DNA from: Streptococcus oralis
GTDB taxonomy: Bacteria; Bacillota; Bacilli; Lactobacillales; Streptococcaceae
Length of the DNA stretch: 64,000 nucleotides
Reading direction: 5' to 3'
NCBI RefSeq assembly: GCF_024399415.1
Contig: NZ_CP029257.1
Location: forward strand, 891,501-955,500
In this document: positions 26,508-36,838 of the stretch, piece by piece
How positions within the stretch are numbered: position 1 is the first letter of the stretch
How the letters are laid out: each line of letters begins with the position of its first letter
The notes under the pieces: generated by a model
Databases searched by the model: none
The model's input: the letters and a program-made list of their open reading frames with translations, nothing else
Told to the model about the DNA's origin: nothing
Translations under genes and position numbers: made by a program

Positions 26508-27299
26508 ATGATTAAACTTGTAGCAACCGATATGGATGGAACCTTTCTAGATGGAGAGGGTCGGTTTGATATGGAACGCCTTAAAAATTTACTTGTTTCC
26601 TACAAGGAAAAGGGGACTTATTTTGCAGTGGCTTCAGGTCGTGGTATTCTGTCCCTGAAAAAGTTGTTTGCGGATGTGCGAGATGAAGTGATTTTTATAG
26701 CTGAAAATGGTAGCTATGTTGAGTTTCATGGCGAGGATATGTACGAGGCTACTATGTCTCGGGATTTTTACTTGAGCACTTTTGAAGCTTTAAAGAAATC
26801 ACCTTATTTTGATGAAAGAAAAATGCTACTGACGGGGAAAAAAGCTTGTTATGTTTTGGATACAGTGGATGAGACCTATCTCATGTTTAGTCGTCACTAC
26901 AATGAAAACATTCAAAAAGTAGCGAGTTTGGAAGATATCACGGATGAGATTTTTAAATTCACTACTAACTTTACTGAAGAAACGATAGAAGCTGGGGAGG
27001 CCTGGGTCAACGAAAATGTTCCTGGTGTGAAAGCCATGACAACTGGTTTTGAATCCATTGATATTGTCTTGGACTACGTTGATAAGGGTGTGGCTATTGT
27101 TGAGCTAGCCAAAAAACTGGGGCTTAGCATGGATCAGGTTATGGCTTTTGGCGACAATCTCAATGACCTTCACATGATGCAGGTTGTGGGACACCCAATC
27201 GCTCCTGAAAATGCGCGACCAGAGATTTTAGAATTAGCAGAAGCAGTGATTGGCCACCATAAGGACCAATCAGTGATGACTTATATGGAGGGTTTGTAA
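26508..27299 (+). CDS. Cof-type HAD phosphatase (first of two)
   Basis: HAD hydrolase of the Cof subfamily, starting IKLVATDMDGTFLD with the nucleophile motif DxDGT and ending with AFGDNLNDLHMM, which provides motif IV. 263 residues from the ATG at 26508; the in-frame ATG at 26496 sits one base from its GGAG, while 26508 has GAAGG at better spacing. Typical substrates of this group are sugar phosphates, FMN or PLP; not decidable here. It overlaps the next HAD gene by one base (TAATG). Confidence 0.9.
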   Translation: MIKLVATDMDGTFLDGEGRFDMERLKNLLVSYKEKGTYFAVASGRGILSLKKLFADVRDEVIFIAENGSYVEFHGEDMYEATMSRDFYLSTFEALKKSPYFDERKMLLTGKKACYVLDTVDETYLMFSRHYNENIQKVASLEDITDEIFKFTTNFTEETIEAGEAWVNENVPGVKAMTTGFESIDIVLDYVDKGVAIVELAKKLGLSMDQVMAFGDNLNDLHMMQVVGHPIAPENARPEILELAEAVIGHHKDQSVMTYMEGL

Positions 27300-28117
27300 T
27301 GGCAGATATTAGATTGATTGCACTTGATTTGGATGGTACTTTACTGACAACGGATAAAAAGCTGACAGATCGTACCAAGGAAGTCCTCAAAGCTGCGCGT
27401 GACCGTGGTATCAAGGTCGTTCTGACAACGGGACGTCCTCTGAAAGCTATGGATTTTTTTCTCAAGGAGTTAGGAACTGATGGTCAGGAGGACGAGTACA
27501 CCATCACCTTTAATGGTGGTCTGGTGCAGAAAAACACAGGAGAGATTCTCGATAAAACCGTCTTTTCAATCGACGATGTGGCACGATTGTATGAGGAAAC
27601 TGAAAAACTCGGACTTCCGTTAGATGCTATTTCAGAAGGAACAGTCTATCAAATCCAGTCGGACCAAGAAAGTCTCTATGCGAAGTTCAACCCAGCCTTG
27701 ACTTTCGTACCTGTCGCTTTTGAAGATCTATCTAGTCGGATGACGTATAATAAATGTGTGACTGCCTTTGCCCAAGAACCTTTGGATGCAGCGATTCAAC
27801 AGATTTCTCCTGAATTGTTTGACCAATATGAAATCTTCAAATCGCGTGAACTTTTATTGGAATGGTCACCGAAAAACGTCCACAAGGCAACAGGTTTAGC
27901 GAAATTAATTAAACACTTAGGAATCAATCAAAGTCAAGTGATGGCTTGTGGGGACGAGGCCAATGACCTTTCCATGATTGAATGGGCAGGTCTGGGAGTT
28001 GCTATGCAAAATGCTGTTCCAGCAGTTAAGGAAGTTGCCAATGTGATTACCCCAATGACCAACGACGAGGAAGCCGTTGCCTGGGCTATCGAAGAATACG
28101 TGCTAAAGGAGAACTAA
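27299..28117 (+). CDS. Cof-type HAD phosphatase (second of two)
   Basis: 272 residues, with IRLIALDLDGTLLTTDKKL at the start, LTTGRPLKAM (motif II), the C-terminal lysine motif SPKNVHKATGL and ACGDEANDLSMIEWAG (motif IV). The capping domain is type C2. It belongs to the same family as the preceding gene but is clearly diverged from it, suggesting an old duplication with different substrates. The start overlaps the first gene's stop and it ends 3 bases before ftsY, so these three genes form one operon. Confidence 0.92.
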   Translation: MADIRLIALDLDGTLLTTDKKLTDRTKEVLKAARDRGIKVVLTTGRPLKAMDFFLKELGTDGQEDEYTITFNGGLVQKNTGEILDKTVFSIDDVARLYEETEKLGLPLDAISEGTVYQIQSDQESLYAKFNPALTFVPVAFEDLSSRMTYNKCVTAFAQEPLDAAIQQISPELFDQYEIFKSRELLLEWSPKNVHKATGLAKLIKHLGINQSQVMACGDEANDLSMIEWAGLGVAMQNAVPAVKEVANVITPMTNDEEAVAWAIEEYVLKEN

Positions 28118-28120
28118 AAT

Positions 28121-29386
28121 ATGGGATTATTTGACCGTCTATTCGGAAAAAAAGAAGAGCCGAAAATCGAAGATATTGTAAAAGAAGCTCTGGAAAATCT
28201 TGATTTGTCAGAAGAAGTTGAGGAAAACCAAACGGCAGTCGAAGAAACTTCTCAGGAAGTGACAGCAAGAGACAAAGTGGAAGAAACCCCTCAGATCTTG
28301 ACAGAAGAAGTTATTGAACCAGAAGCAGTCGAAGAAATTGCTCAGGAAGATCTTGAGCTAGAAGCTGATGAATTGGAACAACTCCAAGAGCTGGAAGAAG
28401 TTTTAGAAGAAGAGAGCCAAGAGTATCTAGAAACTGAAGAAGAACTTCCTCAGGTTGAGGAAACCGTTCAGGAAAAATATGACCGCAGTCTCAAGAAAAC
28501 CCGTACGGGATTCGGAGCTCGTTTGAATGCTTTCTTTGCCAACTTCCGTTCAGTCGATGAAGAATTCTTCGAAGAATTGGAAGAACTGCTCATCATGAGC
28601 GACGTCGGTGTGCAAGTCGCTTCAAACTTAACAGAAGAACTACGCTATGAAGCTAAACTCGAAAATGCTAAGAAGCCTGACGCGCTCCGTCGTGTCATTA
28701 TCGAGAAATTGGTCGAGCTCTATGAGAAGGATGGCAACTACGATGAACAAATCCATTTCCAAGATGGTTTGACAGTCATGCTCTTTGTCGGAGTCAATGG
28801 TGTTGGGAAAACAACTTCTATCGGGAAATTGGCTCATCGCTACAAACAAGCTGGCAAGAAAGTCATGTTGGTTGCGGCAGATACCTTCCGTGCTGGCGCC
28901 GTTGCCCAGCTAGTAGAATGGGGCCGTCGTGTGGATGTTCCTGTTGTGACGGGACCTGAAAAGGCTGATCCAGCAAGTGTGGTATTTGATGGGATGGAAC
29001 GTGCTGTAGCAGAAGGAATTGATATCCTTATGATTGATACAGCAGGCCGTCTGCAAAACAAGGACAACCTTATGGCCGAGTTGGAAAAGATTGGTCGCAT
29101 TATCAAACGTGTCGTTCCTGAAGCACCTCATGAAACTTTCCTGGCACTCGATGCTTCAACTGGACAGAACGCCTTGGTACAAGCTAAGGAATTTTCGAAG
29201 ATAACACCATTGACAGGTATTGTTTTGACAAAAATTGACGGAACTGCCCGAGGTGGTGTTGTTCTGGCTATCCGCGAAGAACTCAATATCCCTGTAAAAT
29301 TGATTGGTTTCGGTGAAAAAATTGATGATATTGGGGAATTCAACTCAGAAAACTTTATGAAGGGTCTCTTAGAAGGCTTGATTTAA
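28121..29386 (+). CDS. ftsY: Signal recognition particle receptor FtsY
   Basis: 421-residue SRP GTPase that docks ribosome-Ffh complexes at the membrane. Residues 1-130 are a very acidic Glu-rich low-complexity A domain after a short basic start MGLFDRLFGKKEEPK. The N domain follows (RTGFGARLNAFF) and then the G domain with G1 GVNGVGKTTSIGKLA (about 227), the DTFRAGA motif, DTAGRLQNKDNLM, LTKIDGTARGG and GFGEKIDDIGEF at the end. Normal FtsY architecture. It ends at a strong terminator shared with zwf. Confidence 0.97.
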   Translation: MGLFDRLFGKKEEPKIEDIVKEALENLDLSEEVEENQTAVEETSQEVTARDKVEETPQILTEEVIEPEAVEEIAQEDLELEADELEQLQELEEVLEEESQEYLETEEELPQVEETVQEKYDRSLKKTRTGFGARLNAFFANFRSVDEEFFEELEELLIMSDVGVQVASNLTEELRYEAKLENAKKPDALRRVIIEKLVELYEKDGNYDEQIHFQDGLTVMLFVGVNGVGKTTSIGKLAHRYKQAGKKVMLVAADTFRAGAVAQLVEWGRRVDVPVVTGPEKADPASVVFDGMERAVAEGIDILMIDTAGRLQNKDNLMAELEKIGRIIKRVVPEAPHETFLALDASTGQNALVQAKEFSKITPLTGIVLTKIDGTARGGVVLAIREELNIPVKLIGFGEKIDDIGEFNSENFMKGLLEGLI

Positions 29387-29394
29387 TACAAAAT

Positions 29395-29427
29395 AAATAT
29401 CCTGCAAGTCAATCTTGCAGGATATTT
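29395..29427. terminator. Bidirectional terminator between ftsY and zwf
   Basis: Fourteen perfect pairs (29395-29408 with 29414-29427) and a 5-base loop; T runs occur in both directions. Confidence 0.92.
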
Positions 29428-29430
29428 TTG

Positions 29431-30918
29431 CTATTCTAAACGGCCATCTTCACGATAGGCGATATCTGGTTGCCAGGTCCATTTGGCTCCATACTTTTCA
29501 AGTAAGTCAAAGCTAGCTTGAGGTCCCATACTTCCGGCTTTATAGTCATGAAGTGGGGCGCCATTTTCAGCCCAGAGCTCTTCGATACGGTCAATCAATT
29601 TCCAAGAAGCACTTACCTCATCCCAGTGGCTAAAGTTGGTAGAGTTGTTATTCAAGACATCGTAGATTAATTTCTCGTAAGGATCTGGTGAGGCCCCGGT
29701 AGCAGTAGCATCTGTACGATAATCCAGAGAGCTTGGTGCCAGGTTAAATTCTTCACCTACTTGCTTACCATTTAGGCTGAGTGAGAAGCCTTCTGTTGGT
29801 TGGATATAGATGGTCAAGATATTTGGTGCCAAAGGCTCACCAAAGATAGAGTCCATTTGCTTAAAGACGATATTGACATGAGTGCCTTTTTCTGTCAGGC
29901 GTTTACCAGTACGGAAGAAGAAAGGAACACCACGGAAGCGATCGCTATCTACAAAGAAGGCACCAGATGCGAAAGTTTCTGTTGTGGATTCAGGATCGAC
30001 ATTTGGTTCGCTTCGATAGGAAATGTATTTCATGCCATCGATTTTACCAGAGCGATATTGACCACGGATAAACTGTTCTTTCAGTTCTTCCTCAGTTGGA
30101 TGATAGAGGTTTTTAAAGACCTTTATCTTTTCAGCACGAATCTCATCTTTTGTAAAACTAGCTGGTTTGTCCATGGCTAGAAGAGAGAGGAGTTGGAGAG
30201 TATGGTTTTGCACCATATCACGAAGGGCACCAGATTGATCATAGTAGCCACCGCGTTCTTCAACACCCAAGCGTTCCGCAAAGGTAATCTGTACATTATC
30301 AATGTGCTCACGGTTCCAAACATTCTCAAAGATCATGTTGGCAAAACGAACAGCAAAGATACTCTGAATCATCTCTTTACCTAGGTAATGGTCGATACGG
30401 TAGATTTGCTCCTCATCAAAGGCCGCAAGGAGATCTTCATTGAGTTTGCTAGCTGTTTCGTAGTCTGTACCGAATGGTTTCTCAACGATCAAGCGTTCAA
30501 AACCTTTGCCATCAACAATGTTTTCAGATTTGAGGTGCTTGGCAATGGTTCCAAAGAACTGAGGTGCCATAGACAAGAAGAAGAGCTTGTTGTGTTCAGC
30601 TTGGTATTTTTCGTTGAGCTCAGCTTGTAATTGGCGCAAAGCAATGTAATGTTCCGTATCATTCACATCATGGCTTTGATAGTAGAAGTGGCTAGCAAAT
30701 TCCTGGGCTTGCTCGGTACTATCTGCCAAATCAAGGATGGACTCGACAACTACAGATTCAAAATATTCCTTACTCCAAGGTCTACGAGCTGTTCCGATAA
30801 CAGCAAAATGCTCAGAGAGATTGCCTGATTTATAGAGTCTGAAAAGGGAAGGGTAGAGTTTGCGTTTAGCTAAATCTCCACTCGCACCGAAAATTGTAAC
30901 AATAACCTTTGATGACAT
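29431..30918 (-). CDS. zwf: Glucose-6-phosphate 1-dehydrogenase
   Basis: 495-residue NADP-dependent enzyme that starts the oxidative pentose phosphate pathway. The dinucleotide-binding motif is FGASGDLAKRKLYPSL at the N-terminus; the active-site signature RIDHYLGKEM is at about residue 175; EKPFGTD precedes it; the C-terminal half has VPFFFRTGKRLTEK. Length is standard. It stands alone on the minus strand, facing ftsY. Confidence 0.97.
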   Translation of the reverse strand: MSSKVIVTIFGASGDLAKRKLYPSLFRLYKSGNLSEHFAVIGTARRPWSKEYFESVVVESILDLADSTEQAQEFASHFYYQSHDVNDTEHYIALRQLQAELNEKYQAEHNKLFFLSMAPQFFGTIAKHLKSENIVDGKGFERLIVEKPFGTDYETASKLNEDLLAAFDEEQIYRIDHYLGKEMIQSIFAVRFANMIFENVWNREHIDNVQITFAERLGVEERGGYYDQSGALRDMVQNHTLQLLSLLAMDKPASFTKDEIRAEKIKVFKNLYHPTEEELKEQFIRGQYRSGKIDGMKYISYRSEPNVDPESTTETFASGAFFVDSDRFRGVPFFFRTGKRLTEKGTHVNIVFKQMDSIFGEPLAPNILTIYIQPTEGFSLSLNGKQVGEEFNLAPSSLDYRTDATATGASPDPYEKLIYDVLNNNSTNFSHWDEVSASWKLIDRIEELWAENGAPLHDYKAGSMGPQASFDLLEKYGAKWTWQPDIAYREDGRLE

Positions 30919-31036
30919 CTAGCTACCTAATTTCTATATTTTTTCCTAGTTGGACTAGGGATGAGATTTCCTCATTTTCATAGTCTTTATTTTATCATAA
31001 TTTTCAAAAAAATCAAAAAATCCAATACGCAATTAA

Positions 31037-31064
31037 AAAACTGTAAGGAGAACCTTACAGTTTT
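31037..31064. terminator. Terminator after the glutamine-type transporter
   Basis: Twelve-pair stem, AAAACTGTAAGG with CCTTACAGTTTT, AGAA loop; A run on the left gives a T run for the minus-strand transcript. Confidence 0.88.
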
Positions 31065-31067
31065 GTT

Positions 31068-31808
31068 TTATACATTTAAGACCTTGTCCAAGAACTCTTT
31101 TAGACGAGGGTGTTGCGGGTTATCAAAGATTTGGTCTGGAGTTCCATCTTCAAGAAATTCTCCATCAGCTGTGAAAATAACACGATTAGCTACCTGACGA
31201 GCAAATCCCATCTCGTGGGTTACGATGATCATGGTCATACCTTGCTCTGCCAATTCCTTCATAACGTTCAAAACATCTCCAACCATCTCAGGGTCAAGAG
31301 CGGAAGTTGGCTCATCAAAGAGCATGATATCAGGATTCATGGCAAGTCCACGAGCGATAGCTACACGCTGTTTCTGACCACCTGAAAGGCTATCTGGATT
31401 TGCCTTAGCCTTGTCTGCAAGACCGACTTTCTCCAGCAATTCCATCCCCAATTTTTCAGCTTCTTCTTTGGTCATCCGTTTGTGTTCAATAGGTGCAAAA
31501 GTGATATTTTCTAGGACGGACATGTGAGGGAAGAGATTGAAATGTTGGAAGACCATTCCCACGTTTTCGCGGACATGGTCGACATTGGTTGACTTTTCAG
31601 TCAAATCATAACCATTTACTGTGATGTGGCCACTCGTTACCTCCTCGAGAAGGTTAAGGCTACGGAGGAAAGTGGATTTACCAGAACCAGAAGGACCGAT
31701 GATGCAGACAACATCTCCTTCATAGAATTTAGTTGTAATTCCTTTTAAAACCTCATTTTTTCCATAATACTTATGCAAATCATTTACATCAATTTTTAGT
31801 TTTGCCAT
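31068..31808 (-). CDS. glnQ: Polar amino acid ABC transporter ATPase (GlnQ-like)
   Basis: 246-residue ABC ATPase: Walker [15 protein letters not shown] (about 33-46), Q-loop [13 protein letters not shown], signature [14 protein letters not shown], Walker [16 protein letters not shown] and [12 protein letters not shown]. This set is typical of polar amino acid uptake (PAAT) ATPases. The single start base overlaps the stop of the permease gene, so the two genes form the transporter operon. Substrate glutamine/glutamate is by analogy with GlnQ. Confidence 0.93.
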   Translation of the reverse strand: MAKLKIDVNDLHKYYGKNEVLKGITTKFYEGDVVCIIGPSGSGKSTFLRSLNLLEEVTSGHITVNGYDLTEKSTNVDHVRENVGMVFQHFNLFPHMSVLENITFAPIEHKRMTKEEAEKLGMELLEKVGLADKAKANPDSLSGGQKQRVAIARGLAMNPDIMLFDEPTSALDPEMVGDVLNVMKELAEQGMTMIIVTHEMGFARQVANRVIFTADGEFLEDGTPDQIFDNPQHPRLKEFLDKVLNV

Positions 31809-33988
31809 TAACGAATCCTCTTTTCTAAGCGTTTCGCTAGTCTAGTCAAAAGCGTGATAATTACAAGATAGAAGATAGCAAGGATTGCATACATCTTGAA
31901 ACTTTGGTAGTTACGGGCGATGATGATCTTACCAGTTTGGAAAAGTTCCACCAGACCGATAGCAGATACGATGGTTGTATCTTTAAGAGCGATAACGAAT
32001 TGGTTGACAAAGTTTGGCAACATCAATTTAGTCGCTTGTGGCAAGATAATCTTACGCATGGTTTTTCCATAAGAGATACCAAGACTGCGGCTGGCTTCCA
32101 TTTGCCCAACTGGAACAGCTTGAATCCCACCACGAACGATTTCAGCGATATAAGCTGCCGCATTGAGTGAGAGGGCAATAGTACCAGCTACAAAGTCATT
32201 GATTGGACTTTGTTGGCCTGTAATCGACTCGATGAAGTTTGGAATACCCCAGAAGATGAATGCTGCAAGAATCATCAATGGAATACCACGAATAACGTCA
32301 ACGAAAATCTCAGAGATCAGACGAAGAGATTTGTATGGGCTAACGCTAAACATACCAAAGATAATCCCGATGACAATGGCAATTGCAAATGAGATAAGAG
32401 CTAGAGCAAGAGTGATTCCAAGTCCACTCAGAAGTTGTTTGTAGTTGTTTTGAAGCAAGCCCCAGATAGTTGTTTCGTCAACCGTACTTGTTGAGTCAGT
32501 TGAAGTTTCGCTAGCTAGATACTTGTCAAGAATTTTTTGGAATTCTCCGTTAGCTTTGAGGTTCGCAAGTCCGTTATTGAACATCTGGATCAATTCTGGA
32601 TTTGTACCTTTTTTAACCGCAAAGGCTGTTTCACCGATTGGAGTTCCAGCGATTGGCGTTTTCAATTTTTGACCTTGGCTGATAGAATATTTGAGAACTG
32701 GCTCATCATCCATCACGGCATCGATAGAGCCAGTATTCAGACTGTCATACATAGAAGCGCCATCTGCAAAGGTTTTAATCTTATAGCCGTATTTGCTTTG
32801 ATTTTCAGTAAGGAACGTTTGAGAAGCAGTTCCGTTTTTAACACCGACAGTTTTATCCTTGAGGTCTTCATAAGAAGTAATTGTGCTTGATTCTTTCACA
32901 CCGAGAATCGTATTTGCTGTGTAGTATGATTCTGAGAAGTCAAAGGTTTCCTTACGAGCATCTGTTACAGACATACCAGCAATGATACCATCTGCTTGTC
33001 CAGCTTGAACAGCACTAATGGCTGCGTCAAATCCTGGATTGGTAATCTCAATTTCAAAACCTTGATCTTTGGCAATGGCCTTGATGAGGTCCATATCAAT
33101 ACCGGTGTATTGATTGCTTGAATTTTGAAAGACGAATGGGGCGAAAGATGAGTCGCTGGCAATAATGTACTTGCTTTTCACAGGAGTAGCTTTTTGTCCA
33201 GCAGCAGTAGTAGTAGTAGTTGTTGTTGTTGTTGGGCTTGCCGTAGTTTTAGAAGCCGTCCATTTTTGGATGATTTGCTCCAAGCTACCATCCTTCTTCA
33301 TTTGTGCTAGGGCTTCGTTAAACTCGGTAACCAAGTGTTCATACTTGCTCCCTTTCTTGACACCGAAGGCAAAGCTTCCAACAGCCTCACCATCCATATT
33401 GATGCTGAGATCTTGTCCTTGGTTAATCGCATACTCGATAACAGGTTTATCATCCATGATGGCATTTACAGCACCAGCACTTAGACTGTTATTCATCAAA
33501 TCACCTGTATCAAAGGTTTTGATAGAGAAGCCGTATTTATCTTTGATACTTTCGAGGAAACGTTGGGCGGCAGTTCCGTTCTTAACTCCAACTGTTTTTC
33601 CGCTAAGTTCCTCATATTTGGTGATTTTATTTGCCTTTGTGGTAGCAATGACAACTTTTGTATCATAATAGGTATCAGACATGGTAAAGACATTTTCGCG
33701 TTCTTTTGTTTTTGTCATACCTGCCATAATGGCATCTGCTTGACCTGACTGCACTGCATTTACAGCTGCATCAAAGCCAGGATAAGACATTTGGATGTTC
33801 CATCCTTTGATTTCTGCGACTTTATTGATAATATCAACATCAATCCCTTTATAGGTTTGATCTGAATCTTTAAACTCAAAAGGTGCGTAAGCTGTATCAG
33901 ACACAATCTTAACAGTATCAGCTTTTGCCATACCTAGTGAGAAAATGGGAAATAAAATGAGCAAACATGCTAGTATTTTTTTCTTCAT
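31808..33988 (-). CDS. glnP: Glutamine-type ABC transporter with two substrate-binding domains fused to permease
   Basis: 726 residues: signal peptide (about 1-23, ending AKA), first bacterial SBP3 domain (about 24-245), a threonine-rich linker, second SBP3 domain (about 270-490) and a permease domain (about 510-720) with the EAA motif region [20 protein letters not shown]. The two binding domains are similar, e.g. [17 protein letters not shown] and [17 protein letters not shown]. The layout matches lactococcal GlnPQ, which takes up glutamine, glutamate and asparagine. The binding domains are outside, tethered to the membrane. An A/T-rich -10 (TATAAT on minus strand, 34018-34023) lies upstream. 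Confidence 0.95.
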   Translation of the reverse strand: MKKKILACLLILFPIFSLGMAKADTVKIVSDTAYAPFEFKDSDQTYKGIDVDIINKVAEIKGWNIQMSYPGFDAAVNAVQSGQADAIMAGMTKTKERENVFTMSDTYYDTKVVIATTKANKITKYEELSGKTVGVKNGTAAQRFLESIKDKYGFSIKTFDTGDLMNNSLSAGAVNAIMDDKPVIEYAINQGQDLSINMDGEAVGSFAFGVKKGSKYEHLVTEFNEALAQMKKDGSLEQIIQKWTASKTTASPTTTTTTTTTAAGQKATPVKSKYIIASDSSFAPFVFQNSSNQYTGIDMDLIKAIAKDQGFEIEITNPGFDAAISAVQAGQADGIIAGMSVTDARKETFDFSESYYTANTILGVKESSTITSYEDLKDKTVGVKNGTASQTFLTENQSKYGYKIKTFADGASMYDSLNTGSIDAVMDDEPVLKYSISQGQKLKTPIAGTPIGETAFAVKKGTNPELIQMFNNGLANLKANGEFQKILDKYLASETSTDSTSTVDETTIWGLLQNNYKQLLSGLGITLALALISFAIAIVIGIIFGMFSVSPYKSLRLISEIFVDVIRGIPLMILAAFIFWGIPNFIESITGQQSPINDFVAGTIALSLNAAAYIAEIVRGGIQAVPVGQMEASRSLGISYGKTMRKIILPQATKLMLPNFVNQFVIALKDTTIVSAIGLVELFQTGKIIIARNYQSFKMYAILAIFYLVIITLLTRLAKRLEKRIR
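33206..33232 (-). repeat. In-frame threonine codon repeat in the linker of glnP
   Basis: Nine consecutive threonine codons, four ACA then five ACT in reading order, between the two binding domains. A trinucleotide tract could change length by slippage without breaking the frame. Confidence 0.9.
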
Positions 33989-34168
33989 TTTTAGTCTCCT
34001 TTTCCGAATATTTTCCCATTATATCAGAAAATGAATGAAAAGGCAAATTTTATGGATTTTATGTAAGGAAATGTAACATGAAATACTCACTCTTATCAAC
34101 TTAGAGAGGAGTCTGAAAAGTAAATTTATGGTAAAATAGAAGGATAGAAAAATGCAGATGAGGCAATC

Positions 34169-36157
34169 ATGATTAATCGAATTACAGATAATAGATTTAA
34201 ACTAGTATCAAAATACCAACCTTCAGGTGATCAACCACAAGCGATTGAGCAGTTGGTTGAAAACATCGAGGGTGGAGAGAAGGCTCAAATTTTGATGGGG
34301 GCGACGGGTACAGGGAAGACCTATACAATGAGTCAGGTCATTTCCAAAGTTAATAAGCCAACTTTGGTCATTGCCCATAACAAAACCCTAGCTGGTCAGC
34401 TCTATGGGGAGTTCAAGGAATTTTTCCCTGAAAATGCTGTTGAGTACTTCGTATCTTACTATGATTATTACCAACCCGAGGCCTATGTCCCTTCTAGTGA
34501 TACCTATATTGAAAAGGATAGCTCGGTCAATGATGAGATTGACAAGCTCCGTCACTCAGCGACTTCAGCCCTTCTGGAGCGCAATGACGTCATTGTCGTG
34601 GCTTCAGTCTCTTGTATCTATGGTTTGGGTTCGCCCAAGGAATATGCTGACAGTGTGGTGAGTCTCCGTCCAGGTCTGGAGATTTCTCGTGATAAACTCT
34701 TGAATGACTTGGTTGATATTCAGTTTGAACGCAATGATATTGATTTCCAACGGGGAAGATTTCGCGTTCGCGGGGATGTGGTGGAGATTTTCCCAGCTTC
34801 CCGAGATGAACACGCTTTTCGAGTAGAGTTTTTCGGGGATGAGATTGACCGTATCCGTGAAGTTGAGGCTTTGACAGGTCAGGTATTGGGAGAAGTCGAT
34901 CATTTGGCGATTTTCCCTGCCACTCACTTTGTGACCAATGACGACCATATGGAAGTTGCCATTGCCAAGATTCAGGTGGAGTTGGAGGAGCAGTTAGCTG
35001 TCTTTGAAAAGGAAGGCAAACTGCTAGAAGCTCAGCGTTTGAAACAACGGACAGAGTATGATATTGAGATGTTACGTGAGATGGGTTATACAAATGGGGT
35101 TGAGAACTACTCACGCCACATGGATGGTCGTAGTGAAGGAGAGCCTCCTTATACGCTTCTTGATTTCTTCCCAGATGATTTCTTAATCATGATTGATGAA
35201 AGTCACATGACCATGGGGCAGATTAAGGGCATGTACAATGGAGACCGTTCACGTAAGGAAATGTTGGTCAATTATGGTTTCCGTTTGCCGTCTGCCTTGG
35301 ACAATCGCCCTCTCCGTCGTGAGGAGTTTGAGAGTCACGTTCATCAGATTGTATATGTTTCAGCGACACCAGGTGACTATGAAAATGAACAGACCGAGAC
35401 AGTGATTGAGCAAATCATTCGTCCGACAGGACTTCTAGATCCTGAAGTGGAAGTCCGTCCGACTATGGGACAGATTGATGACCTCCTAGGTGAAATCAAT
35501 GCCCGTGTTGAAAAGAATGAACGAACCTTTATCACAACCTTGACCAAGAAAATGGCAGAAGACTTGACCGACTACTTCAAAGAAATGGGCATCAAGGTCA
35601 AGTACATGCACTCAGATATTAAGACCTTGGAACGAACGGAGATTATCCGTGACCTACGTTTGGGTGTCTTTGATGTCTTGGTCGGAATTAACCTGCTCCG
35701 CGAAGGGATTGACGTTCCTGAAGTGAGTTTGGTTGCCATTCTCGATGCTGATAAGGAAGGTTTCCTTCGTAACGAACGTGGCCTCATCCAGACCATTGGT
35801 CGTGCTGCCCGTAATAGCGAAGGGCATGTCATCATGTATGCGGACACGATGACTCAGTCTATGCAACGTGCTATCGATGAAACGGCCCGCCGTCGGAAAA
35901 TCCAGATGGCTTATAATGAAGAGCATGGTATCGTTCCACAAACCATTAAGAAAGAAATCCGTGACCTAATCGCCGTAACCAAGGCAGTTGCCAAGGAAGA
36001 GGACAAGGAAGTCGATATCAATAGCCTCAATAAACAAGAACGCAAAGAACTCGTCAAAAAACTCGAAAAACAAATGCAAGAAGCTGTCGAAGTGCTTGAC
36101 TTTGAACTCGCAGCTCAGATTCGTGATATGATGCTGGAAGTCAAGGCGTTGGATTAG
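34169..36157 (+). CDS. uvrB: Excinuclease ABC subunit B
   Basis: 662-residue damage-verifying helicase of nucleotide excision repair. Helicase motif [15 protein letters not shown] is at about residue 45; the beta-hairpin region [21 protein letters not shown] at about 93-113; DESHMTMGQ (motif II); QTIGRAARN (motif VI) and the C-terminal UVR coiled coil [27 protein letters not shown] that binds UvrC. Full length. An extended -10 (TGG-TAAAAT, 34132-34137) lies about 31 bp upstream. Followed by an accessory block. Confidence 0.98.
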   Translation: MINRITDNRFKLVSKYQPSGDQPQAIEQLVENIEGGEKAQILMGATGTGKTYTMSQVISKVNKPTLVIAHNKTLAGQLYGEFKEFFPENAVEYFVSYYDYYQPEAYVPSSDTYIEKDSSVNDEIDKLRHSATSALLERNDVIVVASVSCIYGLGSPKEYADSVVSLRPGLEISRDKLLNDLVDIQFERNDIDFQRGRFRVRGDVVEIFPASRDEHAFRVEFFGDEIDRIREVEALTGQVLGEVDHLAIFPATHFVTNDDHMEVAIAKIQVELEEQLAVFEKEGKLLEAQRLKQRTEYDIEMLREMGYTNGVENYSRHMDGRSEGEPPYTLLDFFPDDFLIMIDESHMTMGQIKGMYNGDRSRKEMLVNYGFRLPSALDNRPLRREEFESHVHQIVYVSATPGDYENEQTETVIEQIIRPTGLLDPEVEVRPTMGQIDDLLGEINARVEKNERTFITTLTKKMAEDLTDYFKEMGIKVKYMHSDIKTLERTEIIRDLRLGVFDVLVGINLLREGIDVPEVSLVAILDADKEGFLRNERGLIQTIGRAARNSEGHVIMYADTMTQSMQRAIDETARRRKIQMAYNEEHGIVPQTIKKEIRDLIAVTKAVAKEEDKEVDINSLNKQERKELVKKLEKQMQEAVEVLDFELAAQIRDMMLEVKALD

Positions 36158-36171
36158 ATAGGAGAAAACGA

Positions 36172-36798
36172 ATGAAAATTTTAGTCATCAATGGACATCC
36201 TGACAAGGGAAGTTTCTGTCAAGAAATTTTTCGAACGATTGTAGAAAATATTGACTCAAATCATCATGAGCTTGAATCTATTAACCTAAATGAGATAGAT
36301 TTTGATCCTGTATTGCGTTATGGTTATCGAAAACGGATGGAAGAGGACTCTTTCATACTTCGCTCTCAGGAATTAATTCAGTGGGCAGATCATTTCATTT
36401 TCGTTTATCCAATTTGGTGGAGTAGTATGCCTAGTTTATTGAAGGGTTGGATCGATCGTGTTTTCACGCCAGGAATTGCGTACTCTGCCAATAATCAAGG
36501 AAGTTTTATTTTAAACTACTTAAGGGGTCAGCAGTTTAAAAAGTTACTAAAAGGAAAAACAGCTAGTATTTACGCAACATCCATGGCACCAACATGGTGG
36601 TACAAAGTATTTTCAGGTCCTATCAATATCCCAGACAGTTATGGAATATCAGTATTAAAGAATGCTGTCCTAAATCATTGCGGTATCAAAACAAAGAAAG
36701 TTTCAATTTTGGGTGAGTTAGGGCGTGAGGTGAATACAAATTCTACAAGACAAAAATATCTACAAAAAGTAGCTGAGGAAGTCAAGGCTTTGGATTAG
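36172..36798 (+). CDS. Flavodoxin-like NAD(P)H oxidoreductase (KefF/MdaB type)
   Basis: 208 residues of the flavodoxin_2 family: N-terminal VINGHPDKGSFCQE binds the FMN/FAD phosphate and FVYPIWWSSMPSLLKGWIDRVF is the family's central motif, followed by STGIYA-like KTASIYATSMAP. Two-electron quinone or flavin reduction with NAD(P)H is expected. It begins 14 bp after uvrB behind GGAG and has lower GC than uvrB. The end LDEVKALD repeats the LEVKALD end of uvrB, suggesting that the gene joined by local recombination near the uvrB end. Confidence 0.88.
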   Translation: MKILVINGHPDKGSFCQEIFRTIVENIDSNHHELESINLNEIDFDPVLRYGYRKRMEEDSFILRSQELIQWADHFIFVYPIWWSSMPSLLKGWIDRVFTPGIAYSANNQGSFILNYLRGQQFKKLLKGKTASIYATSMAPTWWYKVFSGPINIPDSYGISVLKNAVLNHCGIKTKKVSILGELGREVNTNSTRQKYLQKVAEEVKALD

Positions 36799-36838
36799 TG
36801 AAATAAATTTTAATATGTTTATCTAGGAGAATGTAGTA

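Noticed and set aside
33201..33234. Short tandem repeat as part of a CRISPR array
   Set aside because: Repeat unit is three bases and codes threonines in an intact gene; no spacers.
33165..33668. 167-residue open frame on the plus strand opposite glnP
   Set aside because: It is the mirror of a clear SBP domain; the Val-rich tract mirrors the Thr codon repeat, and there is no ribosome site.
34590..35114. 174-residue minus-strand frame inside uvrB
   Set aside because: Shadow of a well-conserved helicase; composition (Ser/Pro/His-rich) is that of an antisense frame.
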